Assembly (NCBI GenBank): GCA_037355855.1
Contig: CM074760.1
Span: 7,246,501 to 7,310,500, forward strand
Length of the DNA: 64,000 nt
Origin: Pseudo-nitzschia pungens
Lineage: Eukaryota; Bacillariophyta; Bacillariophyceae; Bacillariales; Bacillariaceae
Direction of reading: 5' to 3'
Shown here one piece after another: positions 32,636-44,099 of the stretch. Numbering within the stretch: position 1 is the first letter of the stretch; each line of letters starts with the position of its first letter. Made by a program: the position numbers and the translations under genes. The notes beneath the pieces are model-generated. The model was given only the letters and a program-made list of their open reading frames with translations, made no database searches and was not told where the DNA came from.

Positions 32636-34367
32636 CATTGGTGTCGAAACAACTGAACGTAGTAGTCATCAAGAGTAAATTCATAGAAGATCATCTGCGC
32701 ATATGCAGTAATCCTAGTCAATTCTATGGAGGGCAAGTAACTGTCCCATGGCCACATCGACGTTTCCCTTTCAATAGCATACCGTAGAGATAAATTACCA
32801 TTTGCAATACACATGAGCTTTAGAAGATAGCTGTTTTAGTAGGTACAAAGTACCCAAACATCAAATCGGCACTGCTGTTCGATCCTGTCCAGCCTGATCA
32901 TTATGCTTGAAGATAGTATACGAAAACCTTCCAATCCGATAACAGATATTTTTCGAACACGACCATGTTCATCCACTCCGCAATGCATCTGTGCAGGAAC
33001 TTCTTCTTCTCGCTCGTTCTTACTACTAGGACTACACCTTCTTGTTGTACTAAATTGCAAGCAGACCAGGTGAACTCATCTACTAGTAGTATGCACGTTG
33101 GACGTAATCATCATACTATGATGATCAGGACTGACATGGTTACAGCAATAACTTTTCTTATGATCATAGGTACTAGTAGTACAAGAAGGATAGTTAGAGT
33201 TTCGAATGATAAATGAAGAATCTTGAGGAAATCTGACTTCATTCCTGTTCTTCTTCATCTTGTTTGGGATTGAACGCTGTGTTGTTCCATACTGCAGATT
33301 TCCCTCTACTTGTCTAGTATGGTGCACAACTGCTGCTGATTCTTACTAGTACTACTAGTAGTACTAGTATTACTACTACTAGTAGTAGTACTAGTACATC
33401 ATCAATGATGAAATTTCTGGTTGTTCCCTTCTTTCCTTTCATGGCTCCCCCAACTATTTATCGGTTGGAGGAGTACCGTACTTGTTGCACTCCGTTCTTT
33501 TGGCTACTACTACTTCGTAAATTATTACTTTCCATGGTGGGAGTGTTTTGGTTTGAGCGCTTAGTGCTAATTACTGATACAAATACCTAGATCTGGTTGT
33601 TACCACTATTGTCAGTAAATCATGGATCGCGATCATGGAATGTACCACGTACCGTAAAATTACCTACTGGCTACAGGTGCTCCGATGCAAGTTCAAATAC
33701 GACCTATTCTTCCTGTTTGTTTTTTGTGCTACAAAAAAGTTTTCACAAGTTTCATGGGAGTAAGTAATTAAGTCGTGGAAAGAGGTATGTTGTCTGTAGA
33801 CCTTCGAGGAACCGTGTAAGATTAATTATTCCCTTACAGTACACGATAGAGAGATCTTTAATTCGTCCCTAACACGAAGTGTTTCATGTGTGTCACATGT
33901 TCCAACTGACAAAGAAGTGTGAACCATGCTCCAGAAGCAAGAGCTCAAGCGTAGGTTATGTTTCATCGAGTTCATCTCTTACCAACTATCATTTCTATTC
34001 GTTTTCAATTGAGCCTGGTTCCTGTAGAGTTCTCATGAACCAACTCCTACCGATTATTCACGGAACAAGAGCGAAGCAAGTAGACCTCTACCTTTCACAA
34101 GGCAAGCCTCTATAAAGAGTCTGAGTTGATTGGAATGATACACGATCGAGCTGATCCATCCAACAGCCTGGACGATATGGCGGTGTTCCTTTCTTGAAAT
34201 TGACCAACCTTCGTGAAACAAAAAGCGATTCTTCAAATTATTCGTGAATAGATACATGTTTCGTAGCAGCTGCCTTCACCATTGCCATTCAAAACATCCT
34301 ACACGTAGCGACAGAGAAAATCTGCAAACCATTGCAAGTAGGTTTCGCAATTTACAGTGAAGACGCG
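32636..34367. other. Intergenic, 1.7 kb, with ACT/AGT palindromic microsatellite
   Basis: No gene was supported. Between 33334 and 33397 there is a long ACTAGTACTACTAGTAGTAC run, self-complementary along its length. Smaller ones occur at 33080-33095 and 33165-33185. Short open frames here lack any domain. Confidence 0.5.
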
Positions 34368-36791
34368 ATGAAAATGACGGATTCACATTCTTCGGATGTA
34401 TTCAATCCAGCATACTTTCCTGTCGAAGTAACTTCAGACGAGTATTGGAAGATGATCGATGATGAGGGTGTTGATGCTGTTGTGAGAAAGAAAAATAGTT
34501 CTTATCCCAAAAGTATGAGTAGAAAGATAGGAAAACTGTTGTTGCCTCGAAGAAAAAAAGATATTACCGATATCGCAACCGAGTGCAATAACGATAACAA
34601 TTCGCTATCTGGAATCAGCAACCATGGCCAACTATCCGTCGGGAACAAAACCACGGACAGTGGTACTACAATAAAGGCATCCAATTTGCAACCAGATCAA
34701 GTGGAAATGATTTATTCCACGTCGTCACAAACATCAATTTTTGTTCCGTGTAGACAACAAAGTGTGCACAATGAGGACGATGTCAATGTCAAGGACGACA
34801 ACGATAGGCAAATCCGAACACCCAAAAGTTGGAGATCATTAAAGAGACTGGTAAACAAGGGACGAGGCAGAATAGAGCTGTTTACATCCATAACTTCTCA
34901 TGAAGAAACTGGCGTTAATGCAAAAAACGTATTTCGAAGACTCCATTCCAAGTCTCACGATGGGGCCACCTCACTAGGATTGATGTCATCCTCACCATGG
35001 TTGAATACCGGCTATCCATTTCGAAAACGAATTTTTAGCGATGGAGTCTGCGCACCACAGCACAAACAACAGGAACAACAGTTGCATGAGACAAAGTCAT
35101 TCTCGGGAAGCAGTTTCTCTGGATATGAGTTTCAACATGTCATGGATCAAGTCATTCGCGGCCGATACGATGGAATAGACGTTCTCAGTCTTGGACCAGC
35201 CAGTAGATCTTCGTTACCCATCAAATCATTGGAAAGGCACGTCGGTAATGACTCGTTGGAAAACTCGAGTTCTCGTCCAATTCAAGAAAATAAACTTGAC
35301 GGCAACGAAGGCACTAAAAAGCAATCACTTGATCCCCTCTATCGTTCGTTCACAACTCGAGAACAATATGCGTCACCTGCAAAGCTTGTTGACGAAATGA
35401 TTTGGGCATCGGGTGGAACGGATCATCCAGAAGTCATCTTTGAAGGTTTTTATCCTGGCGGTAACGATCGTTGGAGTGTTTGCATACCACCGCCATCATT
35501 GGCGGGACGGCGAGTCACTTCAAACTTCAAAAACGATTCGACCGAATTGTCGTCGTTGTACATGAAAACCACGGACGTGAACGGGAGCAATAATGTTGAT
35601 GAAAGTACAGACCTACCTCTTGCTGAGCTATGGAAAAGTTTGTGGGGTTTGCTCGCTCATCCGCCTCCTATGCCCTCTCACATGAGCATGAATGTTCCAA
35701 CGAAATTAGCCGATGACAGCAAAGAAGAATGTCAACAACTCAAAGAGGAGGATGAAATCCAAAAAATTGTTGAAACTTGCAATGTTCCTGTAGACTTGGA
35801 TGATGACGCATTTATCATTCATAGCCCTCAGCATTTGCAGTCAGTTCACGAGCGCTTAATGGTCCCTCTGCAATCTCGCCGCTTTGAAATAGCAATATCT
35901 ATTTTCGAGAAAATAAAACGGGGGTCAGAAGGAAACAAGCAATTTTACCACTTAAATGCGAGCACAAATCATAACATTGGCATGATACATCTTTGCCAAG
36001 GACACTACCAAAAGGCCCTTGAATCTTTCGACAAGGCTATACAAATTCGGAAAGAGTGTCTACCTCCAGACCATCCTGATATTGCAGTGTCACTGCAACG
36101 CAAAGGCATAGCCAATTTTGGATTGGGTACAATAGAGGAAGCCTTGAGGTGTTTTGAAGCTGCTCTCGCTATATGCACACCTATAGACATCACCAGAGTC
36201 AAGATTCTCAATAACATTGGAGTAACTTTATACCAGCTTGAAGATCATACACGAGCCTTGAAATGTTTCTCGGACGCATTGGAAATTCAACGTCCTTGGC
36301 TCCAAGGTTCCGTTCGAAGGGAATCGGTTGTCTATAGTGCATCCATTATACTTTCAAACATGGGAAAGGTGCATTTGCGGAATGGAGACCATGACTTGGC
36401 GTATCTCGTTTTCGAAGAAGCATATTTACTGCAAATCTCAACATTTCGAAAGGATCACGACATCGTTTTGCACAGTTTGGAGAACATGGCGAGGGCTCAT
36501 GCAAAAAGCAACAACAATGCAGAAGCACTGCGGATATTTTCCAGTTTATATCGCTCTCAAGCAGCACGATTTGGTGCGGATAGTGAATTCTGTATTGAAA
36601 CAGTTGGTATGATGGGAAGAGTTCATTTCAAGCTCTTGGAGTACAAAGAAGCAGAAAAATGTACGAAAATAGTACGCCAGTGGCAGATCAAGCAGGGCAT
36701 CCAGAGATCTCATCCCTCAGTGCAGTTCACAATCGAGCAAATCCGGCAAATCGAACAAAATCTAGAGGCTGATGGGCTCGTGTGGATATGA
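34368..36791 (+). CDS. TPR-repeat protein (kinesin-light-chain-like repeats)
   Basis: The intact single-exon gene encodes 807 residues. The first ATG in the long frame is at 34368. The N-terminal ~500 residues are polar and low-complexity with basic patches (KIGKLLLPRRKKD); VTSDEYWKMIDDEG near the start may be a short motif. From about residue 530, tetratricopeptide repeats run to the end: NIGMIHLCQGHYQKALESFD with LPPDHPDIAVSLQRKG, then ILNNIGVTLYQLEDHTRALK, SNMGKVHLRNGDHDLAYLVF and MMGRVHFKLLEYKEAEKC. The PPDHPDIA spacing is characteristic of kinesin-light-chain-type repeats, common in diatom proteins of unknown role. The repeats imply protein-protein interaction. The partner is unknown. 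Confidence 0.8.
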   Translation: MKMTDSHSSDVFNPAYFPVEVTSDEYWKMIDDEGVDAVVRKKNSSYPKSMSRKIGKLLLPRRKKDITDIATECNNDNNSLSGISNHGQLSVGNKTTDSGTTIKASNLQPDQVEMIYSTSSQTSIFVPCRQQSVHNEDDVNVKDDNDRQIRTPKSWRSLKRLVNKGRGRIELFTSITSHEETGVNAKNVFRRLHSKSHDGATSLGLMSSSPWLNTGYPFRKRIFSDGVCAPQHKQQEQQLHETKSFSGSSFSGYEFQHVMDQVIRGRYDGIDVLSLGPASRSSLPIKSLERHVGNDSLENSSSRPIQENKLDGNEGTKKQSLDPLYRSFTTREQYASPAKLVDEMIWASGGTDHPEVIFEGFYPGGNDRWSVCIPPPSLAGRRVTSNFKNDSTELSSLYMKTTDVNGSNNVDESTDLPLAELWKSLWGLLAHPPPMPSHMSMNVPTKLADDSKEECQQLKEEDEIQKIVETCNVPVDLDDDAFIIHSPQHLQSVHERLMVPLQSRRFEIAISIFEKIKRGSEGNKQFYHLNASTNHNIGMIHLCQGHYQKALESFDKAIQIRKECLPPDHPDIAVSLQRKGIANFGLGTIEEALRCFEAALAICTPIDITRVKILNNIGVTLYQLEDHTRALKCFSDALEIQRPWLQGSVRRESVVYSASIILSNMGKVHLRNGDHDLAYLVFEEAYLLQISTFRKDHDIVLHSLENMARAHAKSNNNAEALRIFSSLYRSQAARFGADSEFCIETVGMMGRVHFKLLEYKEAEKCTKIVRQWQIKQGIQRSHPSVQFTIEQIRQIEQNLEADGLVWI

Positions 36792-36977
36792 TATGAAGTA
36801 GTGATTAGCAGTTAGTCTGTCACCGCTCGAATTAGGTCTAGTCGTACAAGAGAGCAAGAAGGAGTGCACATTTTCTCTGGGTTTAGGTTTATTTTGCTGT
36901 GAGAGAAACAAATAGCTAGAAAGATAAAAGGGTTGACTTGTCCCGTGTTAGAACCTCAACTTCAGGATTTATTAATA

Positions 36978-38003
36978 TTATTGTCGAGATCGTTTTTTGG
37001 ATGATTTCTTCCGGGCACTATCGCTTTCACGCAACAAATCCTTGGCAAATCTTATGAGCCTGGTAACTTCATTCTCCGAGGCCTCCCCACTTCCAGCAAA
37101 CCGCACTCGGCCCAAATCATCTAGCAGAAAGACGTAACTTGTCATAATGTTATGCATACGAAGGATGTCTCGAAAGTCCATAATTTCCTTCGTTCCAAAG
37201 TAGGCCAGTGTGGTCGAGTGTTTGTTTTCGGGGTTGTTGCTTTTCATTACTCGCTTCACAGTGTTCCGAATTGGGTACAAGGCCCAACTTTCCGTAATTG
37301 AAACTGAAAATGTTTGCACTCTACTTAATGATGCGTCGCCAGTATTCACTTCAAAGGCTTTCTCGAAAGGATCCGTCCAGGATGGGATCATTTTGAACCC
37401 ATTGTCGCGATAGGAAATCGCTACTAACGTTATCTTCCCCCCCTCAAACTTGTTTTTCTTTCTCTGATTCTGATGTGCCTGTTCTAGGAAGAACAACGGA
37501 AGATCGACCGCCGTGTCTAAATCATCCAAAGTCGTCAAACCCTCCAAGGTAGGAAATAGCTGCGCCTCTGCTTCCGGAATCAACGTTTCGTTCGACAGTG
37601 TGGGTTTTTGGTTTGTCTTTTTCAAATCCGAAACCATCCAGAAATACCCATGGGCCAACTCAAGTGGAATCTTTCGAGTATTCCCCGACCATTTATATGT
37701 TTTGTATGTTAGATTCCCTGGCAAAACATTGTACCCCAAACTTTCAGGATTTACTTGGATACCGTTGATCCTTTCTGGGTTGGCATCTTCCAGGCGAGTG
37801 AGCTTGGCGAATTCTTTCTTGTTGGAGGACGACGATGAAGTTGAGAAGGAGCACAGGGTAGTTTTTGTTGGGTTGCAGTACGTTCTGGAAATACATTTTC
37901 CTCTATCAACGAATACAGAGGAGAGCGATCTCACAGATCTCTTTGCGAACCTGTGTGACGATATGCTCGAAAGGTTTGTGAGGCGTGGGGCGAAAACATT
38001 CAT
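36978..38003 (-). CDS. ATP10: ATP10-family mitochondrial ATP synthase assembly protein
   Basis: The single exon encodes 341 residues. The N-terminus is Arg/Ser-rich and low in acidic residues (MNVFAPRLTNLSSISSHRFA), as expected for mitochondrial import. The rest fits the ATP10 family: FPTLEGLTTLDDLDTAVDLP, then ITLVAISYRDNGFKMIPSWT, VSITESWALYPIRNTVKRVM, LAYFGTKEIMDFRDILRMHN and YVFLLDDLGRVRFAGSGEAS. In yeast, ATP10 acts in the assembly of the F0 sector around subunit 6. The extreme C-terminus is basic. The gene converges with the TPR gene, with 186 bp between them. Confidence 0.85.
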   Translation of the reverse strand: MNVFAPRLTNLSSISSHRFAKRSVRSLSSVFVDRGKCISRTYCNPTKTTLCSFSTSSSSSNKKEFAKLTRLEDANPERINGIQVNPESLGYNVLPGNLTYKTYKWSGNTRKIPLELAHGYFWMVSDLKKTNQKPTLSNETLIPEAEAQLFPTLEGLTTLDDLDTAVDLPLFFLEQAHQNQRKKNKFEGGKITLVAISYRDNGFKMIPSWTDPFEKAFEVNTGDASLSRVQTFSVSITESWALYPIRNTVKRVMKSNNPENKHSTTLAYFGTKEIMDFRDILRMHNIMTSYVFLLDDLGRVRFAGSGEASENEVTRLIRFAKDLLRESDSARKKSSKKRSRQ

Positions 38004-38787
38004 TGTCTTGAGTAAGATTTTAGTTCCGATGACGAAGCCAAGTGTTCTACTCTAACTCTAGAGCTTTTCAAAATCTTTGTCGATGAGATCCGTGGAAGTG
38101 TCGGGTACAATATGATGTGATCCATCAACAAGCAGAAGTATGTGGTTTGATGTGATGTGATGTGATGTGATGTGATGTGTTCATCGGCTGGATGATGAAG
38201 GCAGAAGACATCGACGATGACGAAAAACGAAACAGGAAATGCGAGATGCGATAAGTGGGAAAAAAGATGGGATGAGAATCTTGGAGGGGTCGTCTCAATT
38301 ATTGCCGTTAATGTAGAGTAAGGTTGAGGATTACAGAAGCGCCTACGACATACCTTACCCAATCGTTCTCAGTGGTCCTTGTTCTACAACTCAAATATCG
38401 AATGAGTGAATCTAACTAATCGATGCGACGGCCTAAGGTTTACCATACTCGTAGACTCGTATGAACACCGCTCGATCCATTCTAGTGTGACACCCGGTCT
38501 TTTTCAGCTGCGGAGGAACAAGTGAATTTTTGTCGATGGTGTCAAAAACCGAGACATTCAACACGGGAATTGAACTCATCGATGCATACCGTTGAACAGA
38601 ACGGGCAATTGATAATTTTGCATCTAATTCCAGAGAAGGACCAGTTCGCCACTCACGATCTTCACCAATTTTTGAAGATGTTCTGAGCTACAAAGAGCAC
38701 CTTTCCTTAGTCGCTTACAACGAAATAGAAGAAGTGACTCTCGCTAAACAAACAATATACAATTGGGAACAAGATACAAAAGGAAAT
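38004..38787. promoter_or_regulatory. Divergent intergenic region between ATP10 and a small membrane-protein gene
   Basis: Both genes are transcribed away from this 0.8-kb interval. It carries a TGATG pentanucleotide microsatellite at about 38144-38181. No core promoter element could be assigned. Confidence 0.4.
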
Positions 38788-39132
38788 ATGGTAGACCAAA
38801 GCAACAAAGAGAAAGGAAGCGAGAAACCTGTCAAGCCTCGCGTAAGGAGAAAGAAAAATCTCCCTTCCGTTGACTATTTATTGAAACATGGTGATCCCGA
38901 AACTGCCCACTTACCACCAACGTGGTGCCAAATGATCGGTTATCCCTTGGCCTTGGCATTGACGTTTGCTGTGTCCTTGTTAATCTTCCATCACGCTCCA
39001 CACGACAAAGCTCCGCCACGAAAGAAATACACCCTTCCGACTATGAAAAGGATGAGTATGTTCGACAAGAATATCCAAGCCAACAGAGCGCCCAACGTTG
39101 GAAAGGAATCCGAAATGACGAACGAATTGTGA
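38788..39132 (+). CDS. Small single-span membrane protein, unknown
   Basis: The protein has 114 residues from the ATG at 38788; the frame extends upstream only with non-ATG codons. A basic N-terminus (KPVKPRVRRKKNLPS) is followed by VDYLLKHGDPETAHLPPTWC. One hydrophobic span (MIGYPLALALTFAVSLLIF) and a basic tail (APPRKKYTLPTMKRMSMF) complete it. The family is not recognised. A basic flank on each side leaves the topology open. The coding call rests on the coherent span-plus-flank layout and may be wrong. Confidence 0.5.
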   Translation: MVDQSNKEKGSEKPVKPRVRRKKNLPSVDYLLKHGDPETAHLPPTWCQMIGYPLALALTFAVSLLIFHHAPHDKAPPRKKYTLPTMKRMSMFDKNIQANRAPNVGKESEMTNEL

Positions 39133-39715
39133 TGGATATCGTGGGAGAGTCATTTACTGTAAGAGTGGAATGGGAGAAAGATGAAGAGAACCTTCATACT
39201 TAGGGCTTACAGGCAGACTGTAACTGAACTCTTCTCATTTGTGGGTATGGTACGTCAACAATTGTTTACAATATTTTCGATTCACCTTAAAATGTGTTGC
39301 GTCACCATCTCACTTCAACACCGACAAATATGTTTCTCTCGTTCCTAAGTTATTGAGTATATGATGTTCACGCATACACAGTCTTCGACTAGTTGTCGAC
39401 TTTTGTTGATTTCCTTCTCCGTCTTCCATTTGAAAATCCAACTGAACTACTAGTAACGCAAGTAACCAACAGAACATCAAGACTTGGCACCTTATACGCA
39501 CCAAATAGGCACGGTTAAACCGCATACTTCGTTCGTGAATATCATCCACACTTTTTGTTCTGTAGGGTTTCTACATCTACTCCAAAGATAATTCTGAACC
39601 GATCTCCAAGCAGAACGCCGGCTACGCAGTAAAATTTCGGAGTAATTCTCCGTTCACTTCAAACGATCAAAATACTCTGGTCTCCAAACGTTGATGGTTT
39701 CACGTAATCGTCTTC
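39133..39715. other. Intergenic between convergent genes
   Basis: Nothing coding or repetitive stood out. It should contain the 3' UTRs of both flanking genes. Confidence 0.4.
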
Positions 39716-41167
39716 TTATTTGGATCGATTTTCGAAATCGTTCGACCAAAAATCGGTCGAGTAGGGATTCGTGAAATCATTTTCAGAATCGGGAGGATGA
39801 AACCAATAATTGAATGCCATGTGCCCGTTGCTGTTTGCGTCGTTACCACTTGAGGATCTAACTTCGTGAAACCATGAGGCTGGAAGATAAAGTATGTCAC
39901 CAGGGTGGCATGTACAGAATGCAGAGCTTGCTTTCAGAATCTCTGGAAAGTTTTCCTTTAGTTTTTCTTCGTCGTCGAGAAGCGAGGGGTCAACTTTGCT
40001 AAAATTGTTCGGGTTCTTCACAGTCTTATCCACAAGCCTGCCACAAGTGTCATCAGTGTTTTCACCTGCATATACCTCTTCGCTGGAAGAGGACATCTCG
40101 TCCATTTCTATTCCTTTGACATCATCCTCCGTCGCAGTTTCTAGGTGGAACTCTTCTTCCTCGTCGTCGACAACGCTGCTCGTTTCGGCATCCAGTATTG
40201 CTGCCATGGCTTTGTCAAGGAGATCCTCGGCCCGCTCGAGTTCTTCCTCGGCACCAGGTACTCCGTCTTCCACTGCTTTCTCGGCCTTGGCAAGGAGCTC
40301 TTCGGCCTCTTCTCTCTTCTTTTCAGCCAATGCAGCAGCGCATGAATTCAAGTCGGCACCATAGGCGGTCGTAATTTCTCCCTCGTAATTAATCCTTCCG
40401 TTCTTGTGTACTTTGACAAGCTTCCCCCTCGTATACATTTTTTCTGTGTCGGCGGGGCTGAACAATCGAAATCTCTTGGTTCCTCTGAGCACTATGTAGA
40501 AGTTGTCGTGGTAGTCATGGTGTAAGCCTGACGAAGTCCCGTCTTTGCTATTTCCAATCCATAGATTAATATTTTGCGGAACAAGATTCCCTGCAAGGTT
40601 CAGTCGAAGTGGAAAGTCCAGGTTTTCACCCTGACCTCGGAGCTTTTTCATAAATGGTGACATCAAGTCGGGCCTTCCATCCTTGTTCGCCGCCACATCT
40701 TGGGTTGTGAGATAGTGCATAGTATCGCCTTCTTCGATCACTTTCATGAAATTACGAAACGACATTGCGATTTCATTTCCTCTGCCAAAAGAGTCGCGGT
40801 TGTTGGACCTTTTCTCGACCATGATGGATTCGTCACCCGCTCTTTCCGTCATGTGTTTGTTACTTGATTTCCATAGATTCAAATTTATCAGTTCGGGTGG
40901 GAGTTTCCCTCGAATGACGACGGGGCGGCGGTGCTGTATATAATCCCGATAGAAACCTACTGGTGTCAATTCGTTGTCGTCGGTGGATAAAATTGGAATT
41001 TGATAGCTCGAGTGTGGAACCGTCCATCCGTTGTATTGATTAACTTTTTCATCTTGCTGTGCCGTTGTCGTAACCCCAACAGTATTGGTCGTGGAATCAA
41101 AACTCGTGGTACGCTGTCTTTTCTTATTCGAAGTCGGTGTATTGACGTCTGCTTTTGTTTTGAGCAT
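39716..41167 (-). CDS. JmjC / cupin-8 2-oxoglutarate oxygenase, JMJD7-like
   Basis: The single exon encodes 483 residues. The layout is that of small JmjC hydroxylases: FYRDYIQHRRPVVIRGKLPP near the start, then INLWIGNSKDGTSSGLHHDY. The latter gives the His-x-Asp iron ligands (HHD); HDNFYIVLRGTKRFRLFSP follows with a Lys suited to 2-oxoglutarate. Far downstream, HPGDILYLPASWFHEV supplies the distal His. AFNYWFHPPD closes the barrel. Between the two halves is an acidic, coiled-coil-like insertion of about 150 residues (EKKREEAEELLAKAEKAVED, VDDEEEEFHLE), longer than expected for JMJD7-type proteins. A basic N-terminus (SNKKRQR) may be a nuclear signal. The substrate is unknown. Confidence 0.82.
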   Translation of the reverse strand: MLKTKADVNTPTSNKKRQRTTSFDSTTNTVGVTTTAQQDEKVNQYNGWTVPHSSYQIPILSTDDNELTPVGFYRDYIQHRRPVVIRGKLPPELINLNLWKSSNKHMTERAGDESIMVEKRSNNRDSFGRGNEIAMSFRNFMKVIEEGDTMHYLTTQDVAANKDGRPDLMSPFMKKLRGQGENLDFPLRLNLAGNLVPQNINLWIGNSKDGTSSGLHHDYHDNFYIVLRGTKRFRLFSPADTEKMYTRGKLVKVHKNGRINYEGEITTAYGADLNSCAAALAEKKREEAEELLAKAEKAVEDGVPGAEEELERAEDLLDKAMAAILDAETSSVVDDEEEEFHLETATEDDVKGIEMDEMSSSSEEVYAGENTDDTCGRLVDKTVKNPNNFSKVDPSLLDDEEKLKENFPEILKASSAFCTCHPGDILYLPASWFHEVRSSSGNDANSNGHMAFNYWFHPPDSENDFTNPYSTDFWSNDFENRSK

Positions 41168-42773
41168 GGCGTTCGCTTTGCCCTTGGATCAATTAGCTTC
41201 GTTGATAGATATTGGAAGCCAGTGGATGGCGACAATCAGTAATCATGAATGGCATTAAGTGAACGAAGTAGGTTCAAGCTGTACAGAATGTAATGAGTAC
41301 GAGTATCTTATTGAGAGTATCGGTGGTAACCATTTCCCGTCGAGATCAGCGACGCAAACGAAACGACTTCATGCTGGAAGGCCATCACCAGTCGCCATTG
41401 AAACATACCGGTAATACGAAGTATTACTTCGTATTTTGATTTATTTAAAATTCCAAAAAAAGATACTTACCGTAGAGATTGTGATCAATTTTAAAATGAG
41501 TGGTTGGCACGGTATTCGTCGTAAGTTACTTGTAGTAATACTAGTTAAGGTTTACGTATTACTTCGTACTTCATTATTTTTATTGTTCCATTATTTTAGA
41601 ATGGGTTTTAGTCTTTAAAAATACTTCTTTGCATTTCCAAATTTGGGATTCATTAGCTACAATGAACAACTTGTATGAGCTAATCAAAAGATGGACCAAG
41701 ATCTTGCGAATGGCTGTCGTTTCATATTATTGTGTGTCTTTATACAAAACGCCGCCACCACCACCAGCACTTGAGGAAATAGCACTGCTACTACTACTCT
41801 ACTTCTACTAGTACTAGTAGTAGTAGTAGTACCATGACTCATAGTAATAATTTTGCAACGGCGAGTGATGCATAGGAGTTTGTCAATTCTGCATTTTGTG
41901 TGGGATCCCAGAAACTCAAAATCAAGTACTTGTGGTAGTCACCACTACTCAACAAGTGGTCACTAATCCAAAAGAATATAAGAACTGACTCCTTCCATGG
42001 ATGACTCCAAGCTCGGTTTTCACTCAAGTAGTCATATACTACTTGCTAGAAGGAGTGAAAAAAAATTAGATTGTAGGACAATTTCCAGAACTTCTTAGGA
42101 TCTTGAGTTTGAGTTACAATTGAAAAAAAATGTTTGGGTTCTAGTAGTACTGGGTTGAGGTCATGAAGGAAACCTTATCTCGTCCATTACTACTAGTACT
42201 AGTAGGTTGTTGAACTTTGTAGTAGCTGGGATATTGAAAAGAAGCTAAAACTTTAAGATAGCTTCAACAAATTTCACTATTTATTGTTATACTTGAACTA
42301 TTTCACCAAGTTATGAGTTCACTTGACCAAAAAGTACTACTAGTACTACTACTACTAGTAGTAATGATCATATCATCAACTTTGAGAGCACTGGCTGGCT
42401 GCTAACGCTGCTGACTCTCTGTCCCTTGTCGTCCCCCGTCATTGGATTTGTTTCGGGTCACCAAGTACTATCACGCCGATCTTTTCTTGCTTGCAGTACA
42501 GCATGTTAGGATTTCTAGAAATCGGAGAGATACTAGTATACTGCACGGTATTGAGTAACCTTACCGGTATGCACAACTTGCAAACTGTAATTTAAAATAG
42601 GATTGCGCTAGTAGTACGATTAACCTTACTCCTCGTATTTACTATCTGTCCACGAACGTACCGAAAGTAACCTTACGGTAAGGTTTTATGAGGTTTTCGA
42701 ATTGCGTAATTAGCCTATTGAATATCGGTATGAATACGACTAACCTTACCGTAAACCTTACCGGTACGGTATT

Positions 42774-43178
42774 GAGTGATTCCCGGAATTACATATCGGA
42801 GTATTACATATTAGCTTTCCCGGAATTAATAAACACATATAAAAATTGCGCACCCAACGGAAGAACTAGATTTGTCTCAACGCACGAGGCCTATTTTGGA
42901 ATTTGGAATCTTGTCCAAAGAAACCAAAATCCTCTATTAACTGCCAACCGGCGCATCTACTTATTTTTTGTGCGCGTCGTCACACATGTTTGATTACACG
43001 TGTCAAATTTTTTATTTTTAAATTCCATCTATTTTTATGCACGCTTGTAGTCGGACAGACGGCACTACAAGGTTATATGAACATTTGAATCAGATATACG
43101 AGTCTGGTTATTCCGGGAATGTTTTTTACCTAAGATATGAACGCCTAAAAACGTAATATGTAATTCCGGGAATCACTC
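42774..43178. mobile_element. 405-bp non-autonomous inverted-repeat (MITE-like) element
   Basis: A 23-bp sequence beginning GAGTGATTCCCGGAATTACA at 42774-42796 is exactly inverted at 43156-43178. Flanks read ATT before the left end and ATT after the right end, compatible with a 3-bp target duplication. A second, weaker inverted pair (TTTCCCGGAAT at about 42817 and ATTCCGGGAATG at about 43110) nests inside. No open frame encodes a transposase. The transposon superfamily cannot be assigned. Confidence 0.6.
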
Positions 43179-43734
43179 ATTATTATTATATTTACCAAAA
43201 AACGTTCGTGGGTCAGATACTTTCGTGCTGTGTCAGATACATGCGCGTGCGCGCTTTAAAAAAGCAGTATTTAATAATATCTGATCAATACTCCTTCAAT
43301 TAATAAGTACACTTATTGATTACTGTATCAGCGTACAAGCACTACGAGGCAATAGGGAGTTCACTTCTTTTTCGTGTTTTGATAAGAGGCAAGAAGAACA
43401 AGAACCATGCGTGCCGGACTGTTCTGTGAGGACACACAAGAAACAAACAATTTGTTACCGCTATGTATTAAAAACACTGCTATTTTCTAGCCCGGTGTGA
43501 GACAAAGACGACGAACACACACAAACACACACAACACAACACAACACAACACAACGCAACAAAACGCCACAACAAGTACTACAGCAAATAAAACCACAAT
43601 CATCCTCAATAAAACACTCTCCTTTATCTCCAGCAAGCAAACATCCAACAGAGAAGGAAACAAATTGCCAAAACACTTCAACGCTGAAACAACGCCAAAA
43701 CACAACGAAACGCCGAAACGAATCGCTGAAATGA

Positions 43735-43830
43735 AACAAACGAAACGCTGGAACGAAACGCTGGAACGAAATGCTGGAACGAAACGCTGGAACGAAACGC
43801 TGAAACAAACGAAACGCCAAAAACGCTGCA
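43735..43830 (+). repeat. Degenerate ~15-bp tandem repeat (GAAACGCTGGAACGA)
   Basis: Five or six imperfect units of GAAACGCTGGAACGA run in a row, with related GAAACGCC pieces on both sides. They produce spurious open frames on both strands. Confidence 0.75.
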
Positions 43831-44099
43831 ACCACAACAAAACTCTCCCCTTGATCTACAGCAAGAACAACGTTGAATTATTTCAAGCATACTATGTTAA
43901 ATTGTTTGAAGAACTTGGTTGTTGTGTTGCACCGGGCGTGCGCCCTGCTGTTGTCGCAGTCGTGCCACTGGCCTTGCTGTCGTCCCTGCAATCTGGCAAC
44001 TAAACGACTTAGCCTTTACAAGATGTTTGTGGAGTGTTGAAAGCGTCTTCTTCTTGGTTGCCATGAACTCATCCCCTTCTTTCAGCACTGCCTCCAACG

